Positions 9,919 to 20,070 are shown, counted from the first letter of the stretch. The stretch: 64,000 nucleotides of DNA from Aspidapion aeneum (GCA_963576565.1 CAUYVT010000055.1:1-64000), one strand, 5' to 3'. A program made the numbers and translations. The notes: generated by a model not told the origin, from the sequence alone.

Positions 9919-11324
9919 AGGGGTGCTATTGGAATTGGAATATTAGCGTTCTCTGGAGGATATGAATTAACACTCACAGAGGGCGCTACTGGTTGTGGAA
10001 CATGGAGAAGACTATGATGTCTGGCTCCACACGTGATGCAGTTGTAGGAGGAGGGGCAATTCACGGTCTGGTGAGCAAAATGTAAGCAATTTTGACATAG
10101 ATTCACCTGCCGAACATAACCCATCCTTTCCTGTGGACTTTTGTTTTGAAAATCGATACATTTCGATAATGCGTGATTCGAAGAACATAGGTAACATTTT
10201 ATTTTTGGATTAAAAGTTCTGTTCTGATTATTTTGTATTTGAGGGTTGCTGCGTTGATTGCTATTTTGTAAAGTATTTTGTTGATTTCTTGAATTTGAAC
10301 TTTGATTTGAAATAGTTGTATTGAAAGCAGAAGGTGAATTAAAATTATTAAAACTGTTTCTCTGAAAACTGTTCTGTTGAGAATTACGCGTAGTTTGAGG
10401 TTGTCTAGGGGTTTGATTTTGCCTACTAAAACTGGGCATTTGCACTACAGATTCGAGCGCAACGCAATGATTTTCTATAAACGTGTAAAGATCAGTATAG
10501 GACGGAATTTCTGAATTGTTTTTCTCTCTACTATAGTAAAGTTCGAAATCAGACTTGACTTCAAGTTTAAAAGTAAGAAAGGCCCATTCTTTTGTAGGAA
10601 AACCAAGCTCATTTAAGATGGCTAGATTCTCAGAAAATGTATCCAACATGGAACGTAATTCTTTCCCAGAACTGGATTTAGTTGAAAGAAAGTTAATAGC
10701 ATTCAAAGCGGTAGTAGCAATAATTCGTTTATTTTGATACCTCTTTACTAAGGTTTCATACGCAATGTGATAATTGCTATCTGCGAGGGGAATGGTTTTT
10801 ACTAGAGAAAGGGCTTCATTCAGAACAGAACTCCGCAATTGTTGAAATTTCTCTATATCACTTAAATCAGAATTTTGATGTACCATGACTTTAAATAAGT
10901 CAAACCAGTGTTTCCAGCTTTTATAATTACCATCGAAAATTGGCAACCTTGGTTGTGGAAATGATCTTGTATTTGACCTCTGAACAATATTTTGTTGGCT
11001 AGGGTTGCCTACGTAATTGACAGGGTTGGCCCTAAAAAGGTCGTAGTAAATACCCTTACATTCATAATAAAGGTTGTCAAAGTCTTTTCTAGTTTTATCC
11101 TGCTCGTCAAATGAAAGTTTAAACTCTTCGAGAGAGCCAATAATTTGGTTATGAAAATTATAGAATTGAGCATGACATTCTTCGACGTCTTCATATCTGG
11201 ATTTAAACAAAAAGAGAAACGCTGTATCCGAGTTCGCTTTCAAAGCTACCTCGTGAGCTTCCGCCATTTGGTTGAAGCTCAAAAGCCTTTTGTCGCAAAG
11301 TTTTTTCTGTTTTTGCGTAGACAT
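9879..11324 (-). CDS. BEL1 gag polyprotein
   Basis: 481 codons starting M-S-T-Q-K-Q-K. The N-terminal 300 residues are the helical capsid-like region shared with the BEL2 and BEL3 gags. Residues about 305-370 are a Gln/Asn/Ser-rich linker. Residues about 374-440 hold the zinc-knuckle cluster: CYLC..H..C, CQNC...H...C and CITC..RHH. These knuckles bind the element's RNA during particle assembly. The frame ends at 9879, 40 nt inside the pol frame, which lies in the -1 frame. I see no canonical slippery heptamer in the overlap. The start is the first Met after the leader and aligns with the other BEL gags. Confidence 0.92.
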   Translation of the reverse strand: MSTQKQKKLCDKRLLSFNQMAEAHEVALKANSDTAFLFLFKSRYEDVEECHAQFYNFHNQIIGSLEEFKLSFDEQDKTRKDFDNLYYECKGIYYDLFRANPVNYVGNPSQQNIVQRSNTRSFPQPRLPIFDGNYKSWKHWFDLFKVMVHQNSDLSDIEKFQQLRSSVLNEALSLVKTIPLADSNYHIAYETLVKRYQNKRIIATTALNAINFLSTKSSSGKELRSMLDTFSENLAILNELGFPTKEWAFLTFKLEVKSDFELYYSREKNNSEIPSYTDLYTFIENHCVALESVVQMPSFSRQNQTPRQPQTTRNSQQNSFQRNSFNNFNSPSAFNTTISNQSSNSRNQQNTLQNSNQRSNPQIQNNQNRTFNPKIKCYLCSSNHALSKCIDFQNKSPQERMGYVRQVNLCQNCLHFAHQTVNCPSSYNCITCGARHHSLLHVPQPVAPSVSVNSYPPENANIPIPIAPLCQEAIPQTVMRQ

Positions 11325-11524
11325 TTTTGTTTTTGAAAGTTAATTTGTTTTTAAAATTACCCAAAAAAAATGCTTAAAATATAGCTTAAAATATAACCCG
11401 AATTTTAGCAAAAATTAAACAATTTTATTATTTTAATTTTATTAACTTTTTTCGAAAATTTTGAAATGAAATGTTTGTAAGTTTGTCTGTATGTTATTAT
11501 TTGACCATATCCTTTAAAAAAACT

Positions 11525-11600
11525 TTTATGTCTCACTAAGGATTGAACCCCGTACCTCTCGATTCCAAGTCGCACACTCTGTGCATACGACTGGCGGTCT
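11525..11600 (-). ncRNA. tRNA-like module in the BEL1 leader
   Basis: On the element strand the sequence reads like the 3' two-thirds of a tRNA. A CGA/TCG stem closes a 7-nt loop CTTGGAA (would-be anticodon GGA), followed by a GAGAGG-type variable region and GGGTTCAATCC, a good match to a pol III B box. The D-arm side (CAGTCGTATGCACAGAG) is only loosely tRNA-like and no acceptor stem closes. It could be a captured SINE or tRNA fragment, or chance. Confidence 0.45.
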
Positions 11601-12061
11601 TGTTTGAAAGTTTTTAAGAAACGTCGGTATTCGAAGAAACAACGAGCGCGCAACGTGAGACCCACGTCACTATTCAAGCGGGATGACCCTGGTGACGGCG
11701 ACACTTGCACCTGCGCGTTAACGCGACACCTGTAAAATCGATAATTAAAGGAAAGTAGATGGAAGAACCGCCTTAAAATTTCACTTTCGGCGTATTGACG
11801 CAACTTTTACTGAAAATGTAATGAACAAAGCGATCAACTTTGATGAACTAGTAAACTATACGAAATATGTGCATTGGCTATAGCTATTTTTGAACGGTAA
11901 TAAACACTTCGATCAACTTTGAAGGAACATATCACCAACAGATTTATTACTGATTGTAGAAATAATGGAAATTGAAATAAATTTTGAAAATATATAGAAA
12001 TTTGGAATTTTTGTAGGAAATTGCTGAACCACAGGAGTCTAGGTAGTTTGGAAAACTATTA

Positions 12062-12079
12062 ATTTGGAGAGAAGGACCA
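12062..12079 (-). promoter_or_regulatory. BEL1 primer-binding site candidate
   Basis: Read on the element strand it is TGGTCCTTCTCTCC-like and begins 5 nt after the 5' LTR. TGG pairs with the CCA end of a tRNA primer. I cannot say which tRNA. Confidence 0.6.
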
Positions 12080-12084
12080 TTAAA

Positions 12085-12496
12085 TGTGCGTGCAAGTACT
12101 GAAAAATAATGGAATTTCCTTCGACAGGTCGCCGGTTTGGCTTTACAAGCACATTTAAAAATAATTGTCGGTATTGACGATTGTAAATGGAAAGTTACGA
12201 TACATATGGAATTTTATATGAAAAGGCACCTACCTCGGACTCTCTTGCGGCTCCAGTCAACGTTTAAACGTCCAGTTTTTCACCTCAAAATTCACTTTTT
12301 TGGGAACGTGATTTTTCTAGTTTCTTGTTGTGACGGTGGTTGTTTGCGCACTCATCGCGGCGCTGCTTGTCCTCGCACGTGTGCGGTGCCGTGAAAACCC
12401 ATATGCATATTTAAGAGCGCGAAAATTTAAATTATTTTAAACGCGCAGAAAAGGAAAAGAAAATAAAAAATAGGAAATTCATTGCTTGCACCAACA
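12085..12496 (-). repeat. BEL1 5' LTR
   Basis: 412 bp, same length as the 3' copy at 5418-5829. Differences noticed are single substitutions near 12234, 12323, 12333 and 12465. An 85-codon open frame inside it (12137-12394 on the plus strand, also in the other LTR) is not a gene. Confidence 0.92.
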
Positions 12497-12900
12497 ATAT
12501 AAAAGGAATGAAAAAATAGTTAGAAACCTGTTTTTCATTCTACGAGTGAAACGAAAGCGAAACAAGAAAACTAAGTCCATGGCGGGACGAAAACGTACAC
12601 CGGTCTATAAGGAAGAAAAACATTTCGTCACCAGAACACGCTGAGGAAGGAACTGCCTTTTTCCGAAACACCGGTGTCCGTGGTTGACTATCCCCTATGA
12701 AGTTGCCTTTTATACTTGGTTAACTCATTGTTTTCGGTTCCGAACCGACACCGTGGAGACGGTGATAGCATGGTCTGGTTGAACTGTGACGAAATCTCTT
12801 TCTTCCTTATACACCGGTGGACGTTTTCATCCCGCCATGGACTTGGTTCGCTGTCGTTTCACTTGTAGAATGAAAAATAGGTTTCACATATTTTTTTATT
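12497..12900. mobile_element. Palindromic non-autonomous element
   Basis: Arms 12528-12632 and 12783-12883 are inverted copies (shared blocks include TTTTTCATTCTAC, AAGTCCATGGCGGGA and TATAAGGAAGAAA). The 150-bp loop contains CACCGGTGTCCGTGGTTGAC. Part of the loop recurs inverted at 5278-5366 on the other side of BEL1. No coding frame. I could not find a convincing target duplication, so the class is unknown. Confidence 0.65.
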
Positions 12901-13666
12901 CTTTTGAAGTGAAGAAACTTCTTTAGGCGCGCTTAGCAGTTTTTGTGGGTAGTAAATGGAACTGAGCCGTCAGGCTTGGCTATGTAACGCTCATTCGGGA
13001 AATCGGCTCGACTCGACTAACTGTGAGAAACATTCAGCGAGCGATATGATGATGCAGATGAAGACCAGTACACAGAAGAGTTCGGTTCGGCCGCTTTGCA
13101 GAATATGTTATGGGCCAGTATTATTATTTTCGCCTTGTTGAAGTTCACACTTCTGCCGTGTGGTCTTAAGCACACACAATAATTTTTTTTTATTTATAAA
13201 CCATATATTCCCGACGCTCAAGGCCAACTTAAGTGTGTACATTTTGACTCTTGAACGCTGAAAAGAAACAGGTGGCAGGCAGGGCGATGAGACTTTTTTC
13301 TTAAACTTTGTCCGCCGTTTGAGACGAGATCCCGGTACTTTCTGTATGTGAAAACCTTGGGATTTATCCTACCTTCCAAAAAAACTTATTACATTTTATG
13401 GATTTTTTCGTTTCAGTTTTTCATGAAAAGGGGATCGTATTCGGTTCATAATGCATGTATAAAGATAATTTTAGGTTACTTACTTATAACTGGGCTGAAA
13501 AAATATGTCTTTGTAAAAAAATATATTTTTTAAATAATTACATATTAAACCACACTCCAGAGGTATTTCTAAATTTTATTCCTGTTTTACAACGGATGAT
13601 CGGTTTTAAAATACAATTTTATTTTGCTTTAATTTTAAATTGTATACTAGAAAAAACAGTCTAGAA
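12901..13666. other. Intron sequence, nothing recognised
   Basis: ABCA intron. The short open frames here (12956-13141, 13348-13664) have no recognisable domain and lie in AT-rich sequence. I see no repeat boundary. Confidence 0.5.
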
Positions 13667-13674
13667 TGTAGAAT

Positions 13675-13893
13675 CGAGGGGTGGCTCGATCGCCGATTTT
13701 TGTACACCAAAAGGAAATACCTAAGGTATAATACCTTCGTTATTTCCTGGTATTTCCTCAAATTTCAATGGTAATTCCCAGTATTTCCCAAGTACTTCCC
13801 GGTATTTCCTAGTATATTTCCCAGTACTTCCCAAGTATTTCCTGGTATTTCCCCTAACCTGTACACCAAAAGGAAATACCGAGCCACCCCTCG
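13675..13893. mobile_element. 219-bp MITE with 8-bp target duplication and internal minisatellite
   Basis: The tips are perfect 14-bp inverted repeats (CGAGGGGTGGCTCG and its complement) flanked by identical 8-mers TGTAGAAT (13667-13674, 13894-13901). Eight-bp duplications suggest the hAT group or a relative. Inside are two direct copies of TGTACACCAAAAGGAAATAC (13701 and about 13860). Between them is a minisatellite of 10-12-bp units of the type AGTATTTCCC / GGTATTTCCT. No coding capacity. Confidence 0.85.
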
Positions 13894-14029
13894 TGTAGAA
13901 TTGATATAGACTGTCCAAAAAGTTGAAAACGCCTCGTTTAATCATTCTACAATTTCTGTCATAAAAACATTAGTATCAGAAACTATATGTTAAGATATCC
14001 TTTTTTTAGTGTTAGGTCTACAAACATAA

Positions 14030-14230
14030 ATTAAAATAAATGGATCCATGATGGATCTGATATGTTCCGCTATATCAGCCTTGAAAACAGTTCTTGTAAT
14101 AATCTCAGAAACGGAAGCCCCTAAGAGGATTTGTAACATAAATTATTGAGAAAAACGTGTTTTACTATATTCTAAAAACCGCATATTGATACGATGCTCC
14201 GTTAAGAAGTAAGCATGTTTTTAATTACTA
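14030..14230 (+). repeat. Dispersed repeat fragment, copy 1
   Basis: It starts with ATAAATGGATCCATGATGG and continues CTATATCAGCCTTGAAAACAG, later TACTATATTCTAAAAACCG. It matches the 26350-26400 region and the complement of 27390-27560. It is truncated and non-coding. Confidence 0.7.
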
Positions 14231-15068
14231 AAATTTCAAGAAACCAATCAGCTACACACGACACGACGACATTGCTAAAATAGGTCAAAATGCACCCAAA
14301 TAACTACCACTCAATATAAAAGCTTTAAATTCCATTAATTTATTCAGATCTCGATTAACATTATGGCTGCTGGATCAAGGAAAGAAAAAAATTCGTGCAT
14401 TAACAAACAAAAAATATGAATGAATTTTTTCCAACAATTTAAATATGAAATTCTTAATCCTGATAATTAAAATTATATGATAACTATATATGTCAACAAA
14501 ATTTATAAGGAAAAAAAAACTGCATAACTCCCGAATATGACTGAACCCTAATTTAGAAGTAAACTCCGACTTAGACATTCGAATCCTTATAAAGACACAA
14601 AAATACCCTATAAAGATAATAAACTTTAAAATATAAAATTACAATTTTGTCACCTCTCTGTCTCCGTGATTTATTTTTTTACTGTTACTAATATTAGCCC
14701 CCACCGACAAGATTTACTTCTTTGGTAGGTAACTTGGTTTATTTGTTAAACTAGATATTTATGAGTACTAAGGAATTACTTATTTATTTGCATTTATCAT
14801 ACTTTTAGGTACTGGGTGTAATTTATTATTGATTTATTATTACTGATTTTTGTATGATGCATTGTATGTTGGCAAATAAACTCTACTTTACTTTACTAAC
14901 ATATATGGCAATTTTTTTTTCGTCGAAACCAATACCTTTTCTAGCCATTGCTGCGCAGGCTAGGAAGCTAAAAAAAGTCAATTTATCTCGTTGCCGTTGT
15001 CGCAACTAAAGCGATTCGAAGCGCAAGTCATTTTCAACCATTGTTAAAGGAGAAGAATAATAAAAAAA
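14231..15068. other. Intron sequence, nothing firm
   Basis: AT-rich. The stretch 14690-14900, ending GGCAAATAAACTCTACTTTACTTTAC, looks like the 3' tail of a retroposed or LINE-type sequence (AATAAA then short tandem repeats), but no coding part is present to confirm it. Confidence 0.35.
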
Positions 15069-15484
15069 CATGTAGAAAGCGGCATCTCTCCCGTACCCTA
15101 GGGAGAGATGCGCCTAGCAATGTTTATGTGCTCCCCATTTCGAGATTATGCCATCTGTAACTTTTTGCGTAGCTTTAATTAATTGCCGTCCAAGTGGCTG
15201 TTTTGGGAGCATTTGCAGATCGCTGATATTTGCGAGGCATAACCTATAAATTTTGATAAATATTTTCTCAATAGGTTGAAAAACTTAAAAAAAATATAAT
15301 ATGATACAAAAAAATCATGATGAAATTCACACCGTTTGTTTTATATGCGAGCTAAACACAAACTGCTTTTAGATGCTGTATTGTTACGTAAATTAGGTTG
15401 CGGTGACATCTGTTGCGCGTGGGTGAAATTACGACAAATGCGGCATCTCTCCAGCCGCGACGTCTCTCCCGCATTTACCCTACA
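15069..15484. mobile_element. Possible MITE bounded by CATCTCTCC hairpins
   Basis: A perfect 11-bp stem GCATCTCTCCC/GGGAGAGATGC lies at 15082-15092 and 15101-15111. A related block, GGCATCTCTCC..CGTCTCTCCCGC, lies at 15442-15472. The matched motifs near both ends of a 415-bp AT-rich stretch suggest a small element. No clear target duplication was found. Confidence 0.35.
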
Positions 15485-15543
15485 CTATTTTTTTTAAATT
15501 TACATTACCAATTAAAAAAATTATACAATTAAAATGCGCTAAC

Positions 15544-15754
15544 CGTATTTCTTTTTTAAGTACATTGGTGTTCCAAAACAACGTAGGTGTCCGTCGCTCA
15601 TAATAGCGATCCAGTCGCCCAGCGCATCAGCCTCTTCCATAAAGTGGGTGGTAATCAGGATGGTTTTCTTGTTGCGCCAATCCAACAACAGGTCCCAAAG
15701 ATGTCGTCGCGATTCAACGTCCATGCCAGATGACGGTTCATCCAATATTAGAAC
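15544..15754 (-). CDS. ABCA-subfamily transporter, exon with Walker B, D-loop and H-loop
   Basis: This exon is 211 bp, 70 codons plus one base, starting in phase 0 after a T-rich acceptor (TTTTTTAG, 15755-15762). The donor is GTTAGC at 15538-15543. It begins [12 protein letters not shown]: Walker B, the catalytic Glu and the D-loop. After that come a predicted helix, I-L-I-T-T-H (H-loop His) and F-M-E-E-A-D. It ends L-K-K-K-Y followed by the first base of a split codon. All motifs needed for ATP hydrolysis downstream of Walker A are intact, so the gene looks functional rather than decayed. The leftover G joins AA at the start of the 4443-4710 exon, giving a Glu just before T-G-Y-H-L. Confidence 0.93.
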
Positions 15755-15912
15755 CTAAAAAAATTATTTACCTGTTATTTTTCCTATCAATTCCTCCTGT
15801 ACAAAAGTTATGATGATTTAAATGTTGTGTAAATCGTTATTCGTTTTGTATCTAAGTAGAAAATAATTACACAATTTTTTTATTGGTATGCGCTAAATAT
15901 CTTTTGCCAGTC

Positions 15913-15977
<65 letters not shown>

Positions 15978-16730
15978 ATGGCCTATAATTATGTGTGTAA
16001 ACTGGTGGTTAGAGCTAATTTTCTTTAAAATTGTTTAAAAAGCAGGTATTATTAATATTTTTTGAAAGAAAAACACATTTTTACCCAACTACAGGACGGC
16101 GAAGGAAGGGTAATGTTTTTCGATTGTTGTATGTATGTAAATATGTATGTTTGTGTCACGCTAGAGGCTAAACGGCTGAACCGATTTTGACAAAAAAGGT
16201 GTCGTTGAATTGCCCGAAGGTGCTATAGGCTATATTTTTTTTAAACAGGAATCAACATGGCGGTCTTCAGACGCCATTTTGTCACATGATGTAGCCTTTA
16301 AGGCATACAAATTATTTAAATTTCAGGCGATTTTATGGAAATTCCTTTGATTACCCATTGCAAATGTCCTCTAATATGCTGTAGTTACTTTGTAGTCCTC
16401 TCTGCACCCACCCATCACCCCTTCTGTTATTCCCTCCACCCTATTCAAAAACCATGTTCGCATAATTTTATCAAATATAGAGCGATTTCAAAAATTCTTT
16501 CTGCATACGCTTTCAGATTTTTTTCCAACACCATGTTACTATTACTATTTTTTTGGTTTGGTTCAAACTGGCTTTCCCAATTTCAAATAGGGTAATGTTT
16601 TACTTTTTAGTGCGCCAATTTAAAAAGTCCCTAACTGTATCGGAACAATTGGAAAAAAAAATCATTTTAGTGCTTCACGGGCTTACTTCCTGATGAAAAA
16701 CATTTTTGGTCGGACTCTCAAAAATAAGTA
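15755..16730. other. Intron sequence with (TA)n tract
   Basis: Contains a (TA)n microsatellite (15918-15975). A block at 16090-16200 with ATGTATGTAAATATGTATG and GGCTGAACCGATTTTGAC resembles moderately repeated insect DNA, but no class can be given. It ends in AAGTA (16726-16730), the BEL2 target duplication. No gene. Confidence 0.45.
15918..15975. repeat. (TA)n microsatellite
   Basis: An uninterrupted run of TA dinucleotides, about 28 units, ending ATATCT. Confidence 0.95.
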
Positions 16731-17211
16731 TGTTCGTGCAACTTTAATTTTAAATTCAAATTTTGCGCCAAATTCCCGTATTCGGAAAACCCACACAATT
16801 TCAATTTGATTGGCACAAGCAAAACGCCAGCGCCATCTACAAAAAATGAATCTGCGCAAAAAGGCGTAACCAAAAAGATTCGTCTGTCGTATTCTATCGA
16901 GATCACCACGCAGCATGGTGATAAATTCTATTAACCAAAAAATCCAATAACATTCTTAGAAAATCAAACTAAACCATTACACAAACAAGTGATTCTAGTG
17001 TGGATCGACTGCAACGACTGGGCCAGCGAGAGGAGCTCCTCTGGACGACGGAAACAGCTGAAAAGGTGAGTGCCAATCCTCTATATTGTCTTTGTGTGGC
17101 TAGGAAAAATTAATATTTTTACATCGTCCTTTTAAGGATTTTTGCACCCAGATTTTATAAAACGGCCAGCGCTTACAGTCCCGCAGCTCTACCAACCTCA
17201 AAACATCAACA
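16731..17211 (+). repeat. BEL2 5' LTR
   Basis: 481 bp, nearly identical to 23384-23864. It contains a strong splice-donor-like AAAAGGTGAGT near its 3' third (17063-17073). No clear TATA box was assigned. Confidence 0.95.
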
Positions 17212-17781
17212 TTTTCTGGTCCCACGACCCAGATAGTTTTTTAAAATTTGTTTGCTAAAAATATTAGATTTTTTCGCCTCGCCATTTTGGTTCGTTTGTT
17301 GCCGTGTCCAGTTTAAATCGGAGGTTCCGTCCCCCCTTGCGTGGCTTAACGGTTGCTCCACCCACATTTCATTGCAGCCGAAATTGGCATTTCGTACGTC
17401 GTTTGTTTTGATTCAAAAATAGAAATTTGTTTAAATAATAGTTATTTGTTTAAATAATATGTTATAGTTATTCAAAACAACAAAAGTGCTTGTGAGTTAA
17501 ATGCTTTATTCTTATTTAACAGGTAAACAAACACATCTAGTAGAATTAGTATTTACCTGTAAATAATAAGAGCGGTAGTAGGTACAAGTTGTTTTGTGTG
17601 CATTTATTTTGGGAGAAAAATCGCGACCTAGGATAACAGCTGTTGATAAGTTTTTGCCTTTATTCGAGAAATCGATAATAAAATATATGCTTGTTGAACT
17701 CTTTTGGACTGATTAAAGTCAATAGGGGTCAAGTGTTAGTTTTATTCCTTTTAAATATTTTTTATTTTTTTAATTAACAAT
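17212..17781 (+). other. BEL2 leader
   Basis: 570-bp untranslated leader between the 5' LTR and the gag start. Beyond the primer site it holds AT-rich sequence with no long frame. Confidence 0.7.
17217..17234 (+). promoter_or_regulatory. BEL2 primer-binding site candidate
   Basis: Starts TGGTCCCACGACCC five bases after the 5' LTR, the same spacing as in BEL1. The primer tRNA is not identified. Confidence 0.6.
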
Positions 17782-20070
17782 ATGTCGTTAAAAAAGCTTG
17801 AGAATCAACGCAAAGTTTCAATATCTCGTATTACGGAAACGTATAACTTGGGAACAAAAGCTAAATCAGATAGTTCTTCCTTGCCAATTTTTAAGGCGTT
17901 TTACGAATCGTTAGATGATCACTATGAACAATTTAAAAACATTCATAATGACATCATAGGTCTCTTGAAAGACGACGACGATGATGAATTCGAAGTACAG
18001 GACAAAATTAGGAAAGATACGGATCTATTCTACCACCAAGCTAAAGTTCTTTTTTCGAGTTTATGTTCCGATTCAGTTCATTCAAATTTCACCCCCGCAA
18101 CTTCACACTATTCACGTAGCGATGATCTGGGCCCTTTAAAGGTACCTTGCTTTAATGGAAACGTAAAAAAGTGGCCAACCTTTTACGATGTTTATTCTTG
18201 TTTGGTTCACGAAAACTCTAATTATTCCGATATAAGGAAATTTCAACATTTGCTAACCTTCCTTGAGGGCGAACCACTTAATATTTTAAGTTCTATAAAA
18301 TTAACGGCAAGCAATTACGCAATCGCCTGGAAGGTATTAACAGATCGCTATCAAAATAAAAGACTTTTAGCCAGTACCTACTGGAACTCAATCTACTATG
18401 CAAATTCTTTAAAGGGAAACCAGTCAGCAAAGGATCTTAGAGTCTTGGTAGATACCTTTTCCGAGAATATTGCGGCGCTCGAAAATCTTGAATTTCCAGT
18501 AACGTCGTGGTGTTTTTGTTTATTTTCAATTTTATTATCAAAAATCGATCAAACCACAAGAACCGCTTTCGAATTAAAGTATAGTACTACCGAGATTCCA
18601 ACATATCAAAATCTAATTCAGTTTCTTATTAACCAATGCCGTGCTCTTGAAACAGTACAGCTATCTCCCCAAAATACGCAAATGCAACCTTCGACTTCAA
18701 AACAGCAAAAACCAAATTATTCGAATTCTAGTAACCAAAAATATAATTCTTATTCAAATAATCAGTACAAATCAAGCCCTCCATCAAATTTCTTAGCGCA
18801 TACGCACTCACAAGTAGCAAATAAACAATCCAATATTCAATTTCGACAAAACCAACAACCCTATAAGTGCAAATTATGCAATAATTCTTTTCATCCACTC
18901 TCGCAGTGTGGTGTTTTTATTTCCAAATCTCCTTCAGATCGATTTACTTATGTAAAACAACAATCGTTATGTATCAACTGTTTACGTTCAAATCATCAAG
19001 TAATGGACTGCAGTAGTACCTACAACTGCAGGGTATGTCGACATAGGCACCATAGTCTTATTCATCTATCGCAAACGACAGATTCAATCCGTCAGAATTC
19101 AAGTCAATCCTTTGTTAATTCAAGCCAAAATTCAAATCAAAATTCGAACTTAAATCAAAGTTTTAAGCCTAGCACAGGCACAAACTTATCGTATCAGAAT
19201 TCAAATTCAATTCTTAGCCAACAGAACCCTAGTTTTGTTCAACCCAGTTCAAATTCAATTCAAATCAATTCGAATCCAAATACATCTACAAATCAATACT
19301 CTTCGTTATCCACCTTGACGCCCCGGACGACAGTGCTTCTAGCGACTATAAAATTAGAGGTACTGGATAGTCGGGGTAACTACCAACCTGTCCGAGCACT
19401 TCTGGACAGCGGTAGCCAAGCTAACCTGATAAGCGAAGCTTGTCTTAACAGGTTAGGCTTGCCAAGAAACAAAATTTCGATCCCTGTTCTGGGACTAAAT
19501 CAATCTTCATCGGCCACTAACGGCATTTCTACTTGCACTATTCGAGCCCTAGGCCAACAAGAGCCTACCTTTTCTATTCAAGTCTTCGTTTTACCGAAAC
19601 TCTGTTCGAATATGCCCTCAGTACAGGTAGATTCATCCAATTGGAGTCATATTTCAAATCTAAAGCTTGCAGATAATCAATTTTACAACCCTGGTCCAAT
19701 TGACTTACTCTTAGGTGCACAACTTTACACAGAAATCGTCCAATCAGGACGAATTCCAGGACCTCACGGCCAACCCTCCGCTTTTGAGACAGTTTTTGGG
19801 TGGGTCTTGATGGGCCAAACTCAAAGCATAAATATTTCACCTCAAGTCAATTCTTACTTTACTTCCTGTGAGCAGTCTCTCGACTTTAATATTCGCAGAT
19901 TTTGGGAACTAGAATCAATTAAGTCAAAAACGTTTCTCTCACCCGAAGAAAAAAGATGTGAAGAGATTTTCCAAAAAACTACCACTAGAGATATTTCGGG
20001 CCGATTTACTGTAAATTTGCCTTTTCGTCACATTGACCCTCCTGACCTATCGGCAATTTTTGTCTCTTGA
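17782..20070 (+). CDS. BEL2 gag-protease frame (5' part of a broken gag-pol)
   Basis: 762 codons. Residues 1-300 are the gag core. A Gln/Asn/Ser-rich stretch follows, then zinc knuckles near 357-430 (CKLC..H..C, CINC..H..C, CRVC..RHH), then a second Gln/Asn/Ser tract. The aspartic protease has D-S-G-S-Q-A-N at about 542-548. The frame then enters the conserved protease-RT connector and stops at 20070 after P-P-D-L-S. Comparison with BEL1, BEL3 and BEL4 shows that a few codons normally present here are missing and the frame is lost. In this lineage gag and protease are fused in one frame (see BEL3), so the break is probably a deletion, not a design feature. Confidence 0.9.
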   Translation: MSLKKLENQRKVSISRITETYNLGTKAKSDSSSLPIFKAFYESLDDHYEQFKNIHNDIIGLLKDDDDDEFEVQDKIRKDTDLFYHQAKVLFSSLCSDSVHSNFTPATSHYSRSDDLGPLKVPCFNGNVKKWPTFYDVYSCLVHENSNYSDIRKFQHLLTFLEGEPLNILSSIKLTASNYAIAWKVLTDRYQNKRLLASTYWNSIYYANSLKGNQSAKDLRVLVDTFSENIAALENLEFPVTSWCFCLFSILLSKIDQTTRTAFELKYSTTEIPTYQNLIQFLINQCRALETVQLSPQNTQMQPSTSKQQKPNYSNSSNQKYNSYSNNQYKSSPPSNFLAHTHSQVANKQSNIQFRQNQQPYKCKLCNNSFHPLSQCGVFISKSPSDRFTYVKQQSLCINCLRSNHQVMDCSSTYNCRVCRHRHHSLIHLSQTTDSIRQNSSQSFVNSSQNSNQNSNLNQSFKPSTGTNLSYQNSNSILSQQNPSFVQPSSNSIQINSNPNTSTNQYSSLSTLTPRTTVLLATIKLEVLDSRGNYQPVRALLDSGSQANLISEACLNRLGLPRNKISIPVLGLNQSSSATNGISTCTIRALGQQEPTFSIQVFVLPKLCSNMPSVQVDSSNWSHISNLKLADNQFYNPGPIDLLLGAQLYTEIVQSGRIPGPHGQPSAFETVFGWVLMGQTQSINISPQVNSYFTSCEQSLDFNIRRFWELESIKSKTFLSPEEKRCEEIFQKTTTRDISGRFTVNLPFRHIDPPDLSAIFVS

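Larger units (their letters stand above)
5418..12496 (-). mobile_element. BEL1, BEL/Pao LTR retrotransposon
   Basis: A complete-looking 7.1-kb element on the minus strand, in the same orientation as the ABCA gene. It has two 412-bp LTRs (5418-5829 and 12085-12496) with TG..CA ends and about four mismatches by eye, and candidate 4-bp target duplications ATAT (5414-5417 and 12497-12500). A TGG-starting primer site lies 5 nt inside the 5' LTR. The gag and pol frames overlap by 40 nt. The domain order protease, RT, RNase H, integrase and the gag zinc knuckles are typical of BEL/Pao. The ORFs are long, but gag and pol are in different frames and the protease motif is altered. Confidence 0.93.

Noticed and set aside
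11405..11803. 132-codon frame in the BEL1 leader
   Set aside because: No gag-like or other domain; the stretch is better explained as untranslated leader with a tRNA-like module.
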